Shown here piece by piece: positions 7,044 to 15,415 of a DNA stretch of 33,771 nucleotides. How positions within the stretch are numbered: position 1 is the stretch's first letter; every line of letters starts with the position of its first letter. The notes under the pieces are model-generated. The model had not been told where the DNA came from. It saw only the letters and a list, made by a program, of their open reading frames with translations, and made no database searches. The DNA comes from Hyphomicrobium sp. (GTDB lineage Bacteria > Pseudomonadota > Alphaproteobacteria > Rhizobiales > Hyphomicrobiaceae), in contig JAAERO010000141.1 in NCBI GenBank assembly GCA_024230315.1, positions 1 through 33,771 of the forward strand, read 5' to 3'. Made by a program: the position numbers and the translations under genes.

Positions 7044-8344
7044 TGGAGACCAAGGCCCGCAGAAAAGACGAGATCGAAGGATCAGCCCCGCAGAGCGTTC
7101 CCGCCGGTGTGCAGACAGGCTCTGCATACGATGTGGAACGAATCCGCTCTGATTTCCCGATCCTTTACCGTGAGGTCTACGGCAAGCCGCTCGTCTACCT
7201 CGATAACGCCGCCTCGGCGCAGAAGCCACGCACCGTGATCGAGACGATGGACCACGTCTATCGGTTTGACTACGCGAACGTGCATCGCGGCTTGCACTAC
7301 CTCTCCAACGTCGCAACGGCAAAATACGAAGAGTCACGCGAGACGGCGCGGCGTTTCCTCAATGCGCCCAGCTCGGACGAGATCATTTTTGCCCGTAACG
7401 CCACCGAAGCGATCAATCTTGTTGCGGATTCGTTTGGGCGCATGGCCGATATCGGCGAGGGCGACGAAATCGTTCTCTCGATTATGGAGCACCACTCCAA
7501 TATCGTGCCCTGGCATTTTCTGCGTGAGCGCAACGGGGCCATACTCAAATGGGCGCCAATCGGGACGAACGGTGAACTCCTTCTTGACGAGTTCGAACGG
7601 CTATTGACGCCACGCACCAAGATCGTCGCCATCACGCATATGTCGAATGTGCTGGGCACATTGGTTCCCATCAAGGAGCTTGTGCGGCTGGCGCACGCAC
7701 GCGGCATCCCCGTGCTCGTTGATGGCAGCCAGTCGGCCGTGCACATGGGCGTGGACGTCCAGGACCTTGACTGCGATTTTTATGTTTTCACCGGCCACAA
7801 GACGTATGGCCCGACCGGCATTGGTGTGCTTTACGCTAAATCGGAGCTGCTCAACGCCATGCCGCCATATCAGGGCGGCGGGCAGATGATTGAGTCCGTT
7901 GCCGTTGACCAAATTACGTACGGGAAACTGCCGCACAAGTTCGAGGCCGGCACGCCGCCCATCGTCGAAGCAATTGGGCTCGGTGCAGCGCTCAACTATA
8001 TGATGCAAGTGGGCCGCGAAAAGATCGCACAACACGAGGCGGAGTTACGCGCCTACGCTCACGCTCGCCTCGCTGAGCTGCCCTGGTTGCAGCTTTATGG
8101 CAACGCGCCCGGCAAGGGTGCCATCATTTCGTTCACGATGGACGGTCTGCATCCGCACGACATCTCAACGATCATCGATCGATCGGGCGTGGCCGTGCGC
8201 GCTGGCCACCATTGTGCGCAGCCGCTGATGGAGCGGCTGGGCGTTACCGCTGTGTGCCGGGCATCGTTTGGAATGCACAACACAGTGCAGGAAGTCGATG
8301 CGCTCGTTGATGCGTTGAAACGTGCGCACGAGTTGTTCGCTTAG
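7043..8344 (+). CDS. sufS: Cysteine desulfurase SufS, group II
   Basis: SufS (433 residues) is the PLP-dependent desulfurase that supplies persulfide sulfur to SufBCD, normally through SufE or SufU. Motifs are YLDNAASAQKP (52-62), NVHRGLHYLSN (79-89), RNATEAINLV, EHHSNIVPWH (149-158), the PLP lysine Lys253 in FTGHKTYGPTG, and the catalytic Cys391 in VRAGHHCAQPLM, the group II signature. ATG 7043 overlaps the sufD stop (TAATG) and follows AGAGGACG. No sufE or sufU gene is seen in this operon, so the acceptor must be encoded elsewhere or the second desulfurase may share the task. The stop is TAG, which shows that TAG terminates normally in this genome. Confidence 0.96.
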   Translation: METKARRKDEIEGSAPQSVPAGVQTGSAYDVERIRSDFPILYREVYGKPLVYLDNAASAQKPRTVIETMDHVYRFDYANVHRGLHYLSNVATAKYEESRETARRFLNAPSSDEIIFARNATEAINLVADSFGRMADIGEGDEIVLSIMEHHSNIVPWHFLRERNGAILKWAPIGTNGELLLDEFERLLTPRTKIVAITHMSNVLGTLVPIKELVRLAHARGIPVLVDGSQSAVHMGVDVQDLDCDFYVFTGHKTYGPTGIGVLYAKSELLNAMPPYQGGGQMIESVAVDQITYGKLPHKFEAGTPPIVEAIGLGAALNYMMQVGREKIAQHEAELRAYAHARLAELPWLQLYGNAPGKGAIISFTMDGLHPHDISTIIDRSGVAVRAGHHCAQPLMERLGVTAVCRASFGMHNTVQEVDALVDALKRAHELFA

Positions 8345-8354
8345 GGTGGAGTAG

Positions 8355-8768
8355 ATGATGGATGGCAAACCCTTAGAGAAGTATCCGCCAACAGAGGCTG
8401 CGCCAAGCAACGATGAGAAGGCCGGAGAGCCGGCGGCTGGCGCCAAGCCGACGCTTGAGGAATGTGAGCGTCTGCATGATGACATTGTTGCCGCTTTGAA
8501 GACGGTGTACGACCCAGAAATACCCTCCGACGTCTACGAGCTGGGGCTTATTTATGACATCGCCATCGATGCGGAGCGCGGTGTGACGATCACCATGACG
8601 CTGACGGCGCCCGCGTGTCCGGTCGCCGGTGAAATGCCCAAATGGGTGGAAAATGCCGTCAACGCCGTGCCGGGCGTCAGCAACACGACCGTCAAGATGA
8701 CGTTCGATCCGCCCTGGGACATGAGCCGCATGTCTGATGAGGCGCGGCTCGCTCTTAACATGTTCTAA
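8355..8768 (+). CDS. sufT: SUF system DUF59/MIP18-type Fe-S maturation protein (SufT-like)
   Basis: This 137-residue protein carries a single MIP18/DUF59 domain (residues about 37-137), the type found at the end of many SUF operons and proposed to help cluster maturation or transfer to target proteins. The conserved VYDPEIPSDVYELGLIYD (51-68) and the reactive Cys88 in TLTAPACPVAGEMP are clear. The N-terminal 35 residues are low in order and rich in Pro, Ala and Glu, as in relatives. It begins 11 bases after sufS, after a GGTGGAGTAG ribosome site. The symbol sufT is used loosely; the family is also called the SUF system assembly protein without a symbol. Confidence 0.88.
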   Translation: MMDGKPLEKYPPTEAAPSNDEKAGEPAAGAKPTLEECERLHDDIVAALKTVYDPEIPSDVYELGLIYDIAIDAERGVTITMTLTAPACPVAGEMPKWVENAVNAVPGVSNTTVKMTFDPPWDMSRMSDEARLALNMF

Positions 8769-8845
8769 TTCTAAACTTGCAAATCTTAGCAATCGTGGAG
8801 CGTTTGCACTATATGAGCAGAAATACTGTTGCCAGGTAGAACGAT

Positions 8846-9232
8846 ATGCCGACGCTGCACATGATGCCCAAAGCCGTGACACTGACGGAAGCCGCCGCCA
8901 CGCGCGTTCACGACCTCGTGGAAGCGCACCCTGGTGCGTTGGGCTTGCGGATCGGCATCAAGAAGGGTGGCTGTGCCGGCATGGAATACACCATGACCTT
9001 GGCTGAGACGAAGGAGCCGCACGACGAGGTTGTCGAGGATCGAGGTGCGGTGTTGCTGATCGAGCCGGCTGCGATCATGTATCTCCTCGGCACCGAGATG
9101 GACTACAAGACGGACAAGCTCGCTAACCAGTTCGTGTTCAATAACCCGAACCAGCAGGGCGCTTGCGGGTGCGGCGAAAGCGTGAACCTGGTCCCGTCGA
9201 CTGACGCGGGTTCCCCGACCCAGAACGACTAG
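8846..9232 (+). CDS. sufA: A-type Fe-S carrier protein SufA
   Basis: This 128-residue HesB/IscA-family protein is an A-type carrier that accepts clusters from SufBCD and hands them to apoproteins. The three conserved cysteines are Cys43 in GGCAGMEY and Cys107 and Cys109 in GACGCGES. The SufA assignment rests on position in the operon; the sequence alone would also allow IscA or ErpA. It starts 77 bases after sufT at ATG 8846, with CCAGGT as a weak ribosome site. The C-terminus is extended by about 15 residues beyond the GCGES motif. The TAG stop is followed five bases later by the TfoX-like gene. Confidence 0.92.
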   Translation: MPTLHMMPKAVTLTEAAATRVHDLVEAHPGALGLRIGIKKGGCAGMEYTMTLAETKEPHDEVVEDRGAVLLIEPAAIMYLLGTEMDYKTDKLANQFVFNNPNQQGACGCGESVNLVPSTDAGSPTQND

Positions 9233-9237
9233 CCCCC

Positions 9238-9627
9238 ATGAGTACCAGCGAGGGTTTTGTCGAGTTTCTCAAGGAACACCATGCGCGGGCTCGGTCCCGT
9301 CAGCGTGCGCCGCATGTTCGGCGGCGCCGGGACTACGCTGACGGTGTCATGTTTGGTCTCATCGCCGACTACACGCTCTATCTGAAGGCCGATGAAAAGA
9401 CGAGGCGCGACTTCGAGGCGGAAGGACTTGGCCCCTTTGTCTATGAGGGCGGCGGCCGCACCATCGCTATGTCATACTGGCGCATCCCTGAACGACTGTT
9501 GGACGACCCCGACGAGATGGCGGCATGGGCGCGAACTGCGCTTGGTGTGGCGCAGCGGGCCGCTGCGGCAAAACCGAAATGCTTCAAACCCGGAACCATC
9601 GCCCACAAGGGCAAGAAGGGAACCTAA
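9238..9627 (+). CDS. TfoX/Sxy N-terminal domain protein with a scrambled segment
   Basis: A 129-residue protein with a TfoX N-terminal domain (PF04993 type): FVEFLKEH at the start and DGVMFGLIADYTLYLKAD after it. The segment between (residues about 15-32, bases 9280-9333) reads HARARSRQRAPHVRRRRD, which does not fit. The next frame there reads RGLGPVSVRRMFGGAG, the family's hallmark block. So one base appears gained near 9278-9280 and one lost near 9332-9333, which together restore the frame. The protein as written lacks the RRMFGG motif and may be non-functional. TfoX-like proteins of this short type are common in alphaproteobacteria and have no clear role. No Shine-Dalgarno is evident before ATG 9238, and coupling to sufA is likely. 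Confidence 0.8.
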   Translation: MSTSEGFVEFLKEHHARARSRQRAPHVRRRRDYADGVMFGLIADYTLYLKADEKTRRDFEAEGLGPFVYEGGGRTIAMSYWRIPERLLDDPDEMAAWARTALGVAQRAAAAKPKCFKPGTIAHKGKKGT

Positions 9628-9671
9628 TACGGCAAGATCGAGCTCACAGCCTGGCCCCGCCAACGCCTTGC

Positions 9672-11222
9672 TTATTCGTTTGCGACCTTTGTCGGCCGGC
9701 GAATGGGGTTGCGCAGAAAGGCAGGCACATTGTCGGTAAAACCTGAAGCCGATGACTGGGGGCTCCGTTCGCGCACGCGAGCCGGTTTCGGTTGCTTGCC
9801 GTCTGTAGCAGCAGCCCGTTGCTCGCGTGTGCGTTGGGGCCGCGGCGGTTTGGTAGCGCGTTGGGCATCCTGCTCGCCGCGCTGTTTTTCTGCTCTGTGC
9901 TGCTGTTGGGGCTCAGGCAGAGACTCCTGACGCTTTGCAGGGCCGCGCCGATCGCCTCGCCGGCCGCTGCTGCCACGATCGCTAGAACGGGCATCGCGGG
10001 GCGTGGCGCCGCTCGGAGCGGTACCACGCCCAGTCCCGCGTCCGCCTCGACGGCGCTTTTTGCCAGCGTCCGCATAATCTTGGTCGGTTGGTGGATCGCC
10101 AATCCACTTGACCGCTTTGCCGAGCATCTTCTCGATATCTTTGAGCGACTTGAGTTCTTCGGTTGTCACCAGCGAGGCAGAGAAGCCTTCTTTGCCCGCG
10201 CGGCCAGTGCGCCCAATGCGGTGCACGTAGTCATCCGACTGCCAGGGAAGGTCGAAATTGAATATGTGGCTGACGTCGGGGATGTCGAGCCCGCGCGCGG
10301 CGACATCGCTTGCTGCTAGCAGCATGAGATCGCCAGAGCGGAATTTGTCGAGCGTCTCCATGCGGCTCTTCTGGTCCATATCACCGTGCAGCGCGCCCGC
10401 ACTAAAGCCATGCTTGACGAGCGACTTGTGCAGGATCGCGACATCGACCTTGCGATTGCAGAAGATGATGGCATTGCGGACGTTCTGGCTTCCGATCAAC
10501 TCGCGCAGGATCTCGCGTTTGGCCCAATCTTCCCCGCTGTTGCAGAAGCGGAAACGTTGGGTGATCGTATTGGCCGCTGTGGCCGGCGGGGTGACCTCGA
10601 TCCGCTGAGGATTCGTGAGAAACTGATTGACGAGGCGGGTGACCTCCGGCGGCATTGTGGCGGAGAAAAACAACGTCTGGCGGCGCGGCGGCAGCAGTTT
10701 GCAGATCTTCTCGATGTCGGGAATGAAGCCCATGTCGAGCATGCGGTCCGCCTCGTCGATGACGAGGATTTCCACGCCCATGAGCATCAGTTTGCCGCGC
10801 TGGAAGTGATCTAGAAGGCGTCCCGGAGTGGCGATGAGCACATCGACGCCGCGGTCGAGCTTGCGATTCTGATCATCGAACGAGACGCCGCCGATCAAGA
10901 GCGCCAAGTTTAGCTTGTGGTTGACGCCGTATTTCTCAAAGCTCTGTGCCACCTGGGCGGCAAGTTCACGCGTCGGCGCGAGGATGAGCGATCGTGGCAT
11001 ACGCGCGCGCGCGCGTCCCGTTTCCAGCCGTGTGATCATGGGCAACACGAAGGACGCGGTCTTGCCGGTGCCCGTTTGGGCGATTCCGAGCACGTCGCGC
11101 CCAGCTACAGCGATGGGAATGGCTTCAGATTGGATTGGTGTCGGCGTCTTGTAGCCGGCGGCATCGATGGCCGCCTGCACCTTGGGGCTGAGATCAAGCT
11201 CAGCGAAGGTTTTTATATCCAA
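9672..11222 (-). CDS. rhlE: DEAD-box ATP-dependent RNA helicase (RhlE-like)
   Basis: This 516-residue DEAD-box helicase unwinds RNA, probably in ribosome assembly or RNA decay. The motifs are in order: Q motif with PTPIQ (27-31), Walker A AQTGTGKT (48-55), PTRELAAQ (83-90), GG and TPGR, DEAD at 156-159, SAT at 187-189, and in the second domain ARGLDIPDV and HRIGRTGRAG. The last 130 or so residues form a basic, Arg/Gly/Gln-rich tail typical of RhlE-like proteins for RNA binding. The start is TTG 11222, giving MDIKTFAELDLSP; GGAGACG lies about 11 bases upstream. It converges on the TfoX-like gene. The rhlE symbol is a best fit within a family of similar paralogues. Confidence 0.9.
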   Translation of the reverse strand: MDIKTFAELDLSPKVQAAIDAAGYKTPTPIQSEAIPIAVAGRDVLGIAQTGTGKTASFVLPMITRLETGRARARMPRSLILAPTRELAAQVAQSFEKYGVNHKLNLALLIGGVSFDDQNRKLDRGVDVLIATPGRLLDHFQRGKLMLMGVEILVIDEADRMLDMGFIPDIEKICKLLPPRRQTLFFSATMPPEVTRLVNQFLTNPQRIEVTPPATAANTITQRFRFCNSGEDWAKREILRELIGSQNVRNAIIFCNRKVDVAILHKSLVKHGFSAGALHGDMDQKSRMETLDKFRSGDLMLLAASDVAARGLDIPDVSHIFNFDLPWQSDDYVHRIGRTGRAGKEGFSASLVTTEELKSLKDIEKMLGKAVKWIGDPPTDQDYADAGKKRRRGGRGTGRGTAPSGATPRDARSSDRGSSGRRGDRRGPAKRQESLPEPQQQHRAEKQRGEQDAQRATKPPRPQRTREQRAAATDGKQPKPARVRERSPQSSASGFTDNVPAFLRNPIRRPTKVANE

Positions 11223-11494
11223 AAGTCAACGTCTCCGTCTGCGTTCATACCGGCCCGCGCCAACGCTCTGGGGCGGCAGCGGGCGACGGAGCGCAGGGGT
11301 AGAAGGATTCGCCCAAGGCGGCAAAGGAAAGAAAATTGGTCTCGAAAAGGGACTAAGAGAATAGTATCCCCTGCGCTCGAGCCACTCGTGTGCTGGCATA
11401 GCCCTGTGAGAAACGCAAGAAAAACCATGAAGATGTGGCGGCTGACCGCAGTAGTGGCGCAATATCGCAACTATCGTCTAGCGCAACTTGGGGC
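11223..11494. other. 272-base spacer with no recognised gene
   Basis: This stretch lies between the helicase start and the aquaporin end, both on the minus strand, so it should hold the helicase promoter. Open frames exist on both strands (the longest about 85 codons, minus strand, overlapping the helicase start), but none has a recognisable domain or a good ribosome site. I found no convincing promoter pair, terminator or repeat. Confidence 0.4.
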
Positions 11495-12163
11495 TCATTC
11501 CTTGTAAAGCAAGCGACCCAGCAGGCCACCGGCAAGACCGCCCAGAATGGGCGCCACCCAGAAGAGCCACACCTGCGCTATGGGCTTGTCGAGCGCGACA
11601 AGGGCCGTGGCCAAACTGCGCGCAGGATTAACGGAGGCGTTGGAGACGGGGATAGCCATGATGTGGATAGCCGCGAGCGTGCCTCCGATGATGAGCGGGG
11701 CAAAATCGGAGCGCGCGTGTTCGGCGGTGGCGCCCATGATGACGAATACGAGAAATGCCGTCAGCAAGGCCTCGATGAGAAAGACGGCATACATCGAATA
11801 GCCGTCCGGACCGCCATAGGTGTTTGAGGCAAAATTGCCAGCCTCAAAGCCGGAAATCTTGCCCGTTGCGATGAGATAGAAGACGAAAGCTGCGGCAGTG
11901 CCACCCAGGCACTGGGCGACGATATAGGGCAATGCAGCCGACGCCTCGAAACGCTTTGCGATCGTGAGGCCAAGTGTGACGGCGGGATTGTAGTGGCCGC
12001 CGGAGAGATGGCCGATAACGAAGATTGTCGCCATGACGGTAAAGCCGATCGAGAACGCGATACCCAGGATGCCCGCGTTGGGGAAGGAAAACACGGCGGC
12101 GGCGACAACCGACGCCACGAGCATGAATGTGCCCACAAACTCTGCGACCAGCGCCTTCGTCAT
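11495..12163 (-). CDS. aqpZ: Aquaporin Z
   Basis: A 222-residue inner-membrane water channel of the MIP family with six hydrophobic segments. The two pore half-helices are GGHYNPAVTLG and NASVNPARSL, both with intact NPA boxes. The selectivity filter includes His in IHIMAIPVSN and Arg in NPARS, the water-selective AqpZ pattern, and the Asp expected of glycerol channels after the second NPA (NPARD) is absent. The N-terminus (TKALVAEFVGTF) and C-terminus (GGLLGRLLYKE) match full-length AqpZ. It lies downstream of parE on the same strand, 131 bases away, with a hairpin between them, so it probably has its own promoter. Confidence 0.95.
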   Translation of the reverse strand: MTKALVAEFVGTFMLVASVVAAAVFSFPNAGILGIAFSIGFTVMATIFVIGHLSGGHYNPAVTLGLTIAKRFEASAALPYIVAQCLGGTAAAFVFYLIATGKISGFEAGNFASNTYGGPDGYSMYAVFLIEALLTAFLVFVIMGATAEHARSDFAPLIIGGTLAAIHIMAIPVSNASVNPARSLATALVALDKPIAQVWLFWVAPILGGLAGGLLGRLLYKE

Positions 12164-12264
12164 GGTGGAAGCCTTCTTTAGTCTCTTGGATTACTTCGGC
12201 GAATCGAGCGCCGATAGTTCCTTTTAGCCGTTCTAATGAAGCTTGGGGATAATTCGCTTCGCAA

Positions 12265-12283
12265 GAGGGGCAGAAAGCCCCTC
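12265..12283 (-). terminator. Hairpin after parE
   Basis: GAGGGGC and GCCCCTC form a perfect 7-bp stem with a 5-base loop, 12 bases past the parE stop. No U-tract follows on the minus strand, so it is either a weak terminator or an RNA 3' end stabiliser. Confidence 0.5.
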
Positions 12284-12294
12284 GTTTCAGGCGA

Positions 12295-14310
12295 TCAAAT
12301 ATCCAAATCGTGCGCGAAGGCGGCGTGTTCCTGAATAAAGCGGAAGCGTGCCTCTGGTTTCGACCCCATCAGCGCATTCACCGCGTCCGAGATTTCGCTT
12401 CGTTCGCCGTCACCAATTTCGACGCGCAGCAACGTGCGCCGTTTGGGGTCCATTGTTGTTTCCTTGAGCTGGCTGGCATTCATCTCGCCCAAGCCTTTGA
12501 AGCGGCTGATCTCGATCTTCTTATCTGCCTTGAACTCGCGTGCAATCAACTCGTCCTTGTGTTTGTCATTGCACGCATAGGCAGACTTGGCGCCTTGCGT
12601 CAGCTTATAAAGCGGCGGCACCGCCAGATAGAGGTGACCGTTTTCGATGAGCGCGGGCATCTGCTGATAGAAGAACGTGATGAGCAACGAGGCGATGTGT
12701 GCGCCATCGACGTCGGCATCGGTCATGATGATTACGCGTTCGTAGCGCAAGTCGTCATCGCGGTATCTTGAGCCGGTCCCGGCGCCGAGCGCTTGGATTA
12801 GGTCGGAGAGGAGTTGATTCTGCGCGAGCTTGGCTGACGACGCATTCGCCACGTTGAGGATTTTGCCGCGCAAGGGCAGGATGGCTTGAGTCTCGCGCAT
12901 GCGCGCGCTCTTGGCCGAACCGCCGGCTGAATCGCCCTCGACGATGAAAATCTCGGTACCGGCGGCTTGGCGAATGGTGCAGTCGGCGAGCTTGCCAGGC
13001 AGGCGTAACTTGCGCGTTGCCGACTGTCGGCCGAGCTCTTTTTCGCGCCGTCGCTTAAGGCGAATTTCAGATTGATCGAGGGCCCATTCGAGCAGCTTGG
13101 TCGCCTGCGCGGGGCTGTCGGCGAGCCAGTGGTCAAAGGCATCGCGCACAGAGGTTTCAACAACACGGGCGGCCTCTTGCGTGGCAAGGCGGTCCTTGGT
13201 CTGGCCCTGAAACTCCGGTTCGCGGATGAACACGGACAGCATCGCCGCTGCCGTGTCCATGACGTCGTCAGCGGTGATTTGGCTCGCACGGCGATTGCTG
13301 ATCAGCTCGCCGTAGGCCCTCAAGCCCTTCAAGAGCGCCTGGCGCAGGCCGTTTTCGTGTGTGCCGCCGTCAGGCGTCGGCACGGTGTTGCAGTATGAGC
13401 GCACGAAGCCGTCGTTGTCGCCGACCCAGGCGATGGCCCATTCCACCGAGCCGTGGCCGTTCGCCTTCGCAATGCTTCCCGAGAAGACCTCCTTGGTAAC
13501 CAGCGCCTGCCCGTCAATCTCGGAGAGGAGATATTCCCTAAGGCCGCCGGGGAAGTGGAAGCTGGCCTCCGCTGGCGTGCCGTCGGAAATGAGAGTGGGG
13601 TCGCAGCTCCAACGGATCTCGACGCCGCCAAACAGATATGCCTTGGAGCGTGCCATCTTGAACAGCCGCGCCGGCTTGAACGCGACCCCGCGTCCAAAGA
13701 TCTTGGCGTCCGGCTTGAAGCGCACTTTGGTGCCGCGCCGGTTCATGATCGAACCAAGCTTCTCCAGCTTGGTCTGCGGCACGCCGCGAGCGAACATCAT
13801 GCGGTAGAGCTGCTGGCCACGCGCGACCTCAACTTCCAGCTCCTCCGACAGCGCATTGACGACCGAGACACCAACGCCGTGCAGGCCGCCGGATGTCTTG
13901 TAGACCTTGCCGTCGAATTTTCCGCCCGAGTGCAGGGTGGTCATAATCACTTCCAGCGCCGACTGCTTTTTATATTTGGGATGCGGGTCGACGGGGACAC
14001 CGCGGCCATTGTCGGCGACGGTAAGGAAGCCGTCGGCCTCGAGGTTCACCTCGATCCAGGTTGCGTGCCCGGCAACGGCCTCGTCCATGGAATTGTCGAT
14101 CACCTCGGCGAAGAGGTGATGTAGCGCTTTTTCGTCGGTGCCGCCGATGTACATGCCGGGACGGCGGCGCACAGGCTCCAGGCCCTCCAGCACCTCGATA
14201 TCGGCGGCTGTGTAGGCGTCTGAAGCGTCCGCGGTCGGGCGGTTTCGGCCTTTCTTTTTGGTCATGAAGGTTTCGACTGCCGAGAAGAGGTCGTGTTGGG
14301 CTCGGGCCAT
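12295..14310 (-). CDS. parE: DNA topoisomerase IV subunit B (ParE)
   Basis: ParE (671 residues) is the ATPase subunit of topoisomerase IV, which unlinks daughter chromosomes together with ParC. The GHKL ATPase region shows LEPVRRRPGMYIGGTD and VIDNSMDEAVAG near the N-terminus and GGLHGVGVSVVNALS. The TOPRIM region has EGDSAGGSAKSAR (around 455) and DADVDGAHI (around 530), and the C-terminus has RFKGLGEMNASQLKETTM. TLHSGGKFD and SVEWAIAW are of the ParE rather than the GyrB type. Length fits alphaproteobacterial ParE. ATG 14310 has only a weak ribosome site; ATG 14265 (MTKKKGRNRP) is an alternative that would drop a 15-residue lead. ParC is not in the window. Confidence 0.94.
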   Translation of the reverse strand: MARAQHDLFSAVETFMTKKKGRNRPTADASDAYTAADIEVLEGLEPVRRRPGMYIGGTDEKALHHLFAEVIDNSMDEAVAGHATWIEVNLEADGFLTVADNGRGVPVDPHPKYKKQSALEVIMTTLHSGGKFDGKVYKTSGGLHGVGVSVVNALSEELEVEVARGQQLYRMMFARGVPQTKLEKLGSIMNRRGTKVRFKPDAKIFGRGVAFKPARLFKMARSKAYLFGGVEIRWSCDPTLISDGTPAEASFHFPGGLREYLLSEIDGQALVTKEVFSGSIAKANGHGSVEWAIAWVGDNDGFVRSYCNTVPTPDGGTHENGLRQALLKGLRAYGELISNRRASQITADDVMDTAAAMLSVFIREPEFQGQTKDRLATQEAARVVETSVRDAFDHWLADSPAQATKLLEWALDQSEIRLKRRREKELGRQSATRKLRLPGKLADCTIRQAAGTEIFIVEGDSAGGSAKSARMRETQAILPLRGKILNVANASSAKLAQNQLLSDLIQALGAGTGSRYRDDDLRYERVIIMTDADVDGAHIASLLITFFYQQMPALIENGHLYLAVPPLYKLTQGAKSAYACNDKHKDELIAREFKADKKIEISRFKGLGEMNASQLKETTMDPKRRTLLRVEIGDGERSEISDAVNALMGSKPEARFRFIQEHAAFAHDLDI

Positions 14311-14458
14311 GCGTCACGTTCCAGTTTGGCAAGACGGTTGCCGCCGAGCGCGAGACGCGAGCACGAGAGCCGACTCAAGCGAATCTCTTGAGGTTACGGT
14401 GCGTTACGTCGCACGGCGGCCGGCCTTTTGGCAAGCCTGTGGCGTCGGTGCAACGGCC

Positions 14459-15415
14459 TCAAGAATTGGCCGGAACATTGTCTATCAGACGCGTTCCGCC
14501 TAAGCGGGCGGCGGCGAGTACGCGCAGCGGGCGGGTTGTGGGGGCACTCACCACTTTGAGGGTGTCGGCCTCGCGTACCGCGACATAGTCGATATTGGCG
14601 AAGCCGGCGCGTTCGAGCTCTTGCACCGCCTCGGCGCAAATCGTGTCGAGTACGGCAAGCTGGGGCTCGTCCCTAGGCCGTCCTGGCTCGGGCAGGAGCG
14701 GCGAAGCGCGCGCGGCCTTGCGGCGGCCGGTGGCGCCATCTAGCTCCCGTAGCACACGCGTTGCATCGGCTGCGATCTGGCAAATGACCCGATGGAGCTG
14801 CGGGGCGATGGCGCGCTCGGCGGGCGACAAGTAGGCGTTGCGAGAGGAGAGCGCCAAACCGTCCGTCTCACGCACCGTCGGCACCGCGACGATCTTAAGT
14901 GGCAGGTCAAGGTCGCGCACCAACTGTCGAATGACACAAAGCTGTTGGTAATCCTTCTCGCCAAAAACCGCATAGTCGGGCGTAGCCGTAGCAAAGAGCT
15001 TGCAACACACGGTTGCAACTGCGCCGAAGAAGTGTGGACGCTGAACTGATTCGAGTCCGAGGGCGGCCCCGCCTGGCACGATGCGCGTGGCAAATCCCTT
15101 TGGGTACATGTCTTGTGCCGTTGGCGCCCAAACAAGATCGCACCCGGCCTCGACAAGCTTGGCGAGGTCGGCGGTCTCATCGCGCGGGTAGCGTGCCAGA
15201 TCCTCGTGCGGGGCAAACTGGCTAGGGTTGACGAAAATGGAGACCAAAGTGCAATCGGCGGTTTCGGCTGCACGCCGCACCAACGCCAAGTGGCCGGCAT
15301 GAAGTGCTCCCATGGTGGGAACGAGGGCCACGGACCGGCCTTCCTTGCGCCAGCCAGCTGTAACTTGGCGCAGCTCACCAGCCGTCCGGACGATATTCAC
15401 CCGATTCTGCACCAC
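14459..15415 (-). CDS. panC: Pantothenate synthetase PanC, with an internal insertion
   Basis: PanC joins pantoate and beta-alanine using ATP to make pantothenate, the precursor of coenzyme A. Motifs are VPTMGALHAGH (32-42, the HxGH site), FVNPSQFAPHED (61-72), FGEKDYQQL (151-159), VPTVRETDGLALSSRNAYLS (178-197) and DYVAVREADTL. At 318 residues it is about 30 longer than usual. The extra length lies at about 225-255, a Pro/Arg-rich stretch (DGATGRRKAARASPLLPEPG) in the C-terminal domain away from the active site. It lies upstream of parE on the same strand with a 148-base gap. panB and panD are not in the window. Confidence 0.95.
   Translation of the reverse strand: MVQNRVNIVRTAGELRQVTAGWRKEGRSVALVPTMGALHAGHLALVRRAAETADCTLVSIFVNPSQFAPHEDLARYPRDETADLAKLVEAGCDLVWAPTAQDMYPKGFATRIVPGGAALGLESVQRPHFFGAVATVCCKLFATATPDYAVFGEKDYQQLCVIRQLVRDLDLPLKIVAVPTVRETDGLALSSRNAYLSPAERAIAPQLHRVICQIAADATRVLRELDGATGRRKAARASPLLPEPGRPRDEPQLAVLDTICAEAVQELERAGFANIDYVAVREADTLKVVSAPTTRPLRVLAAARLGGTRLIDNVPANS

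Noticed and set aside
11213-11470. 85-codon minus-strand frame with a hydrophobic start before the helicase
   Set aside because: It overlaps the helicase start in another frame, with no ribosome site and no known family.
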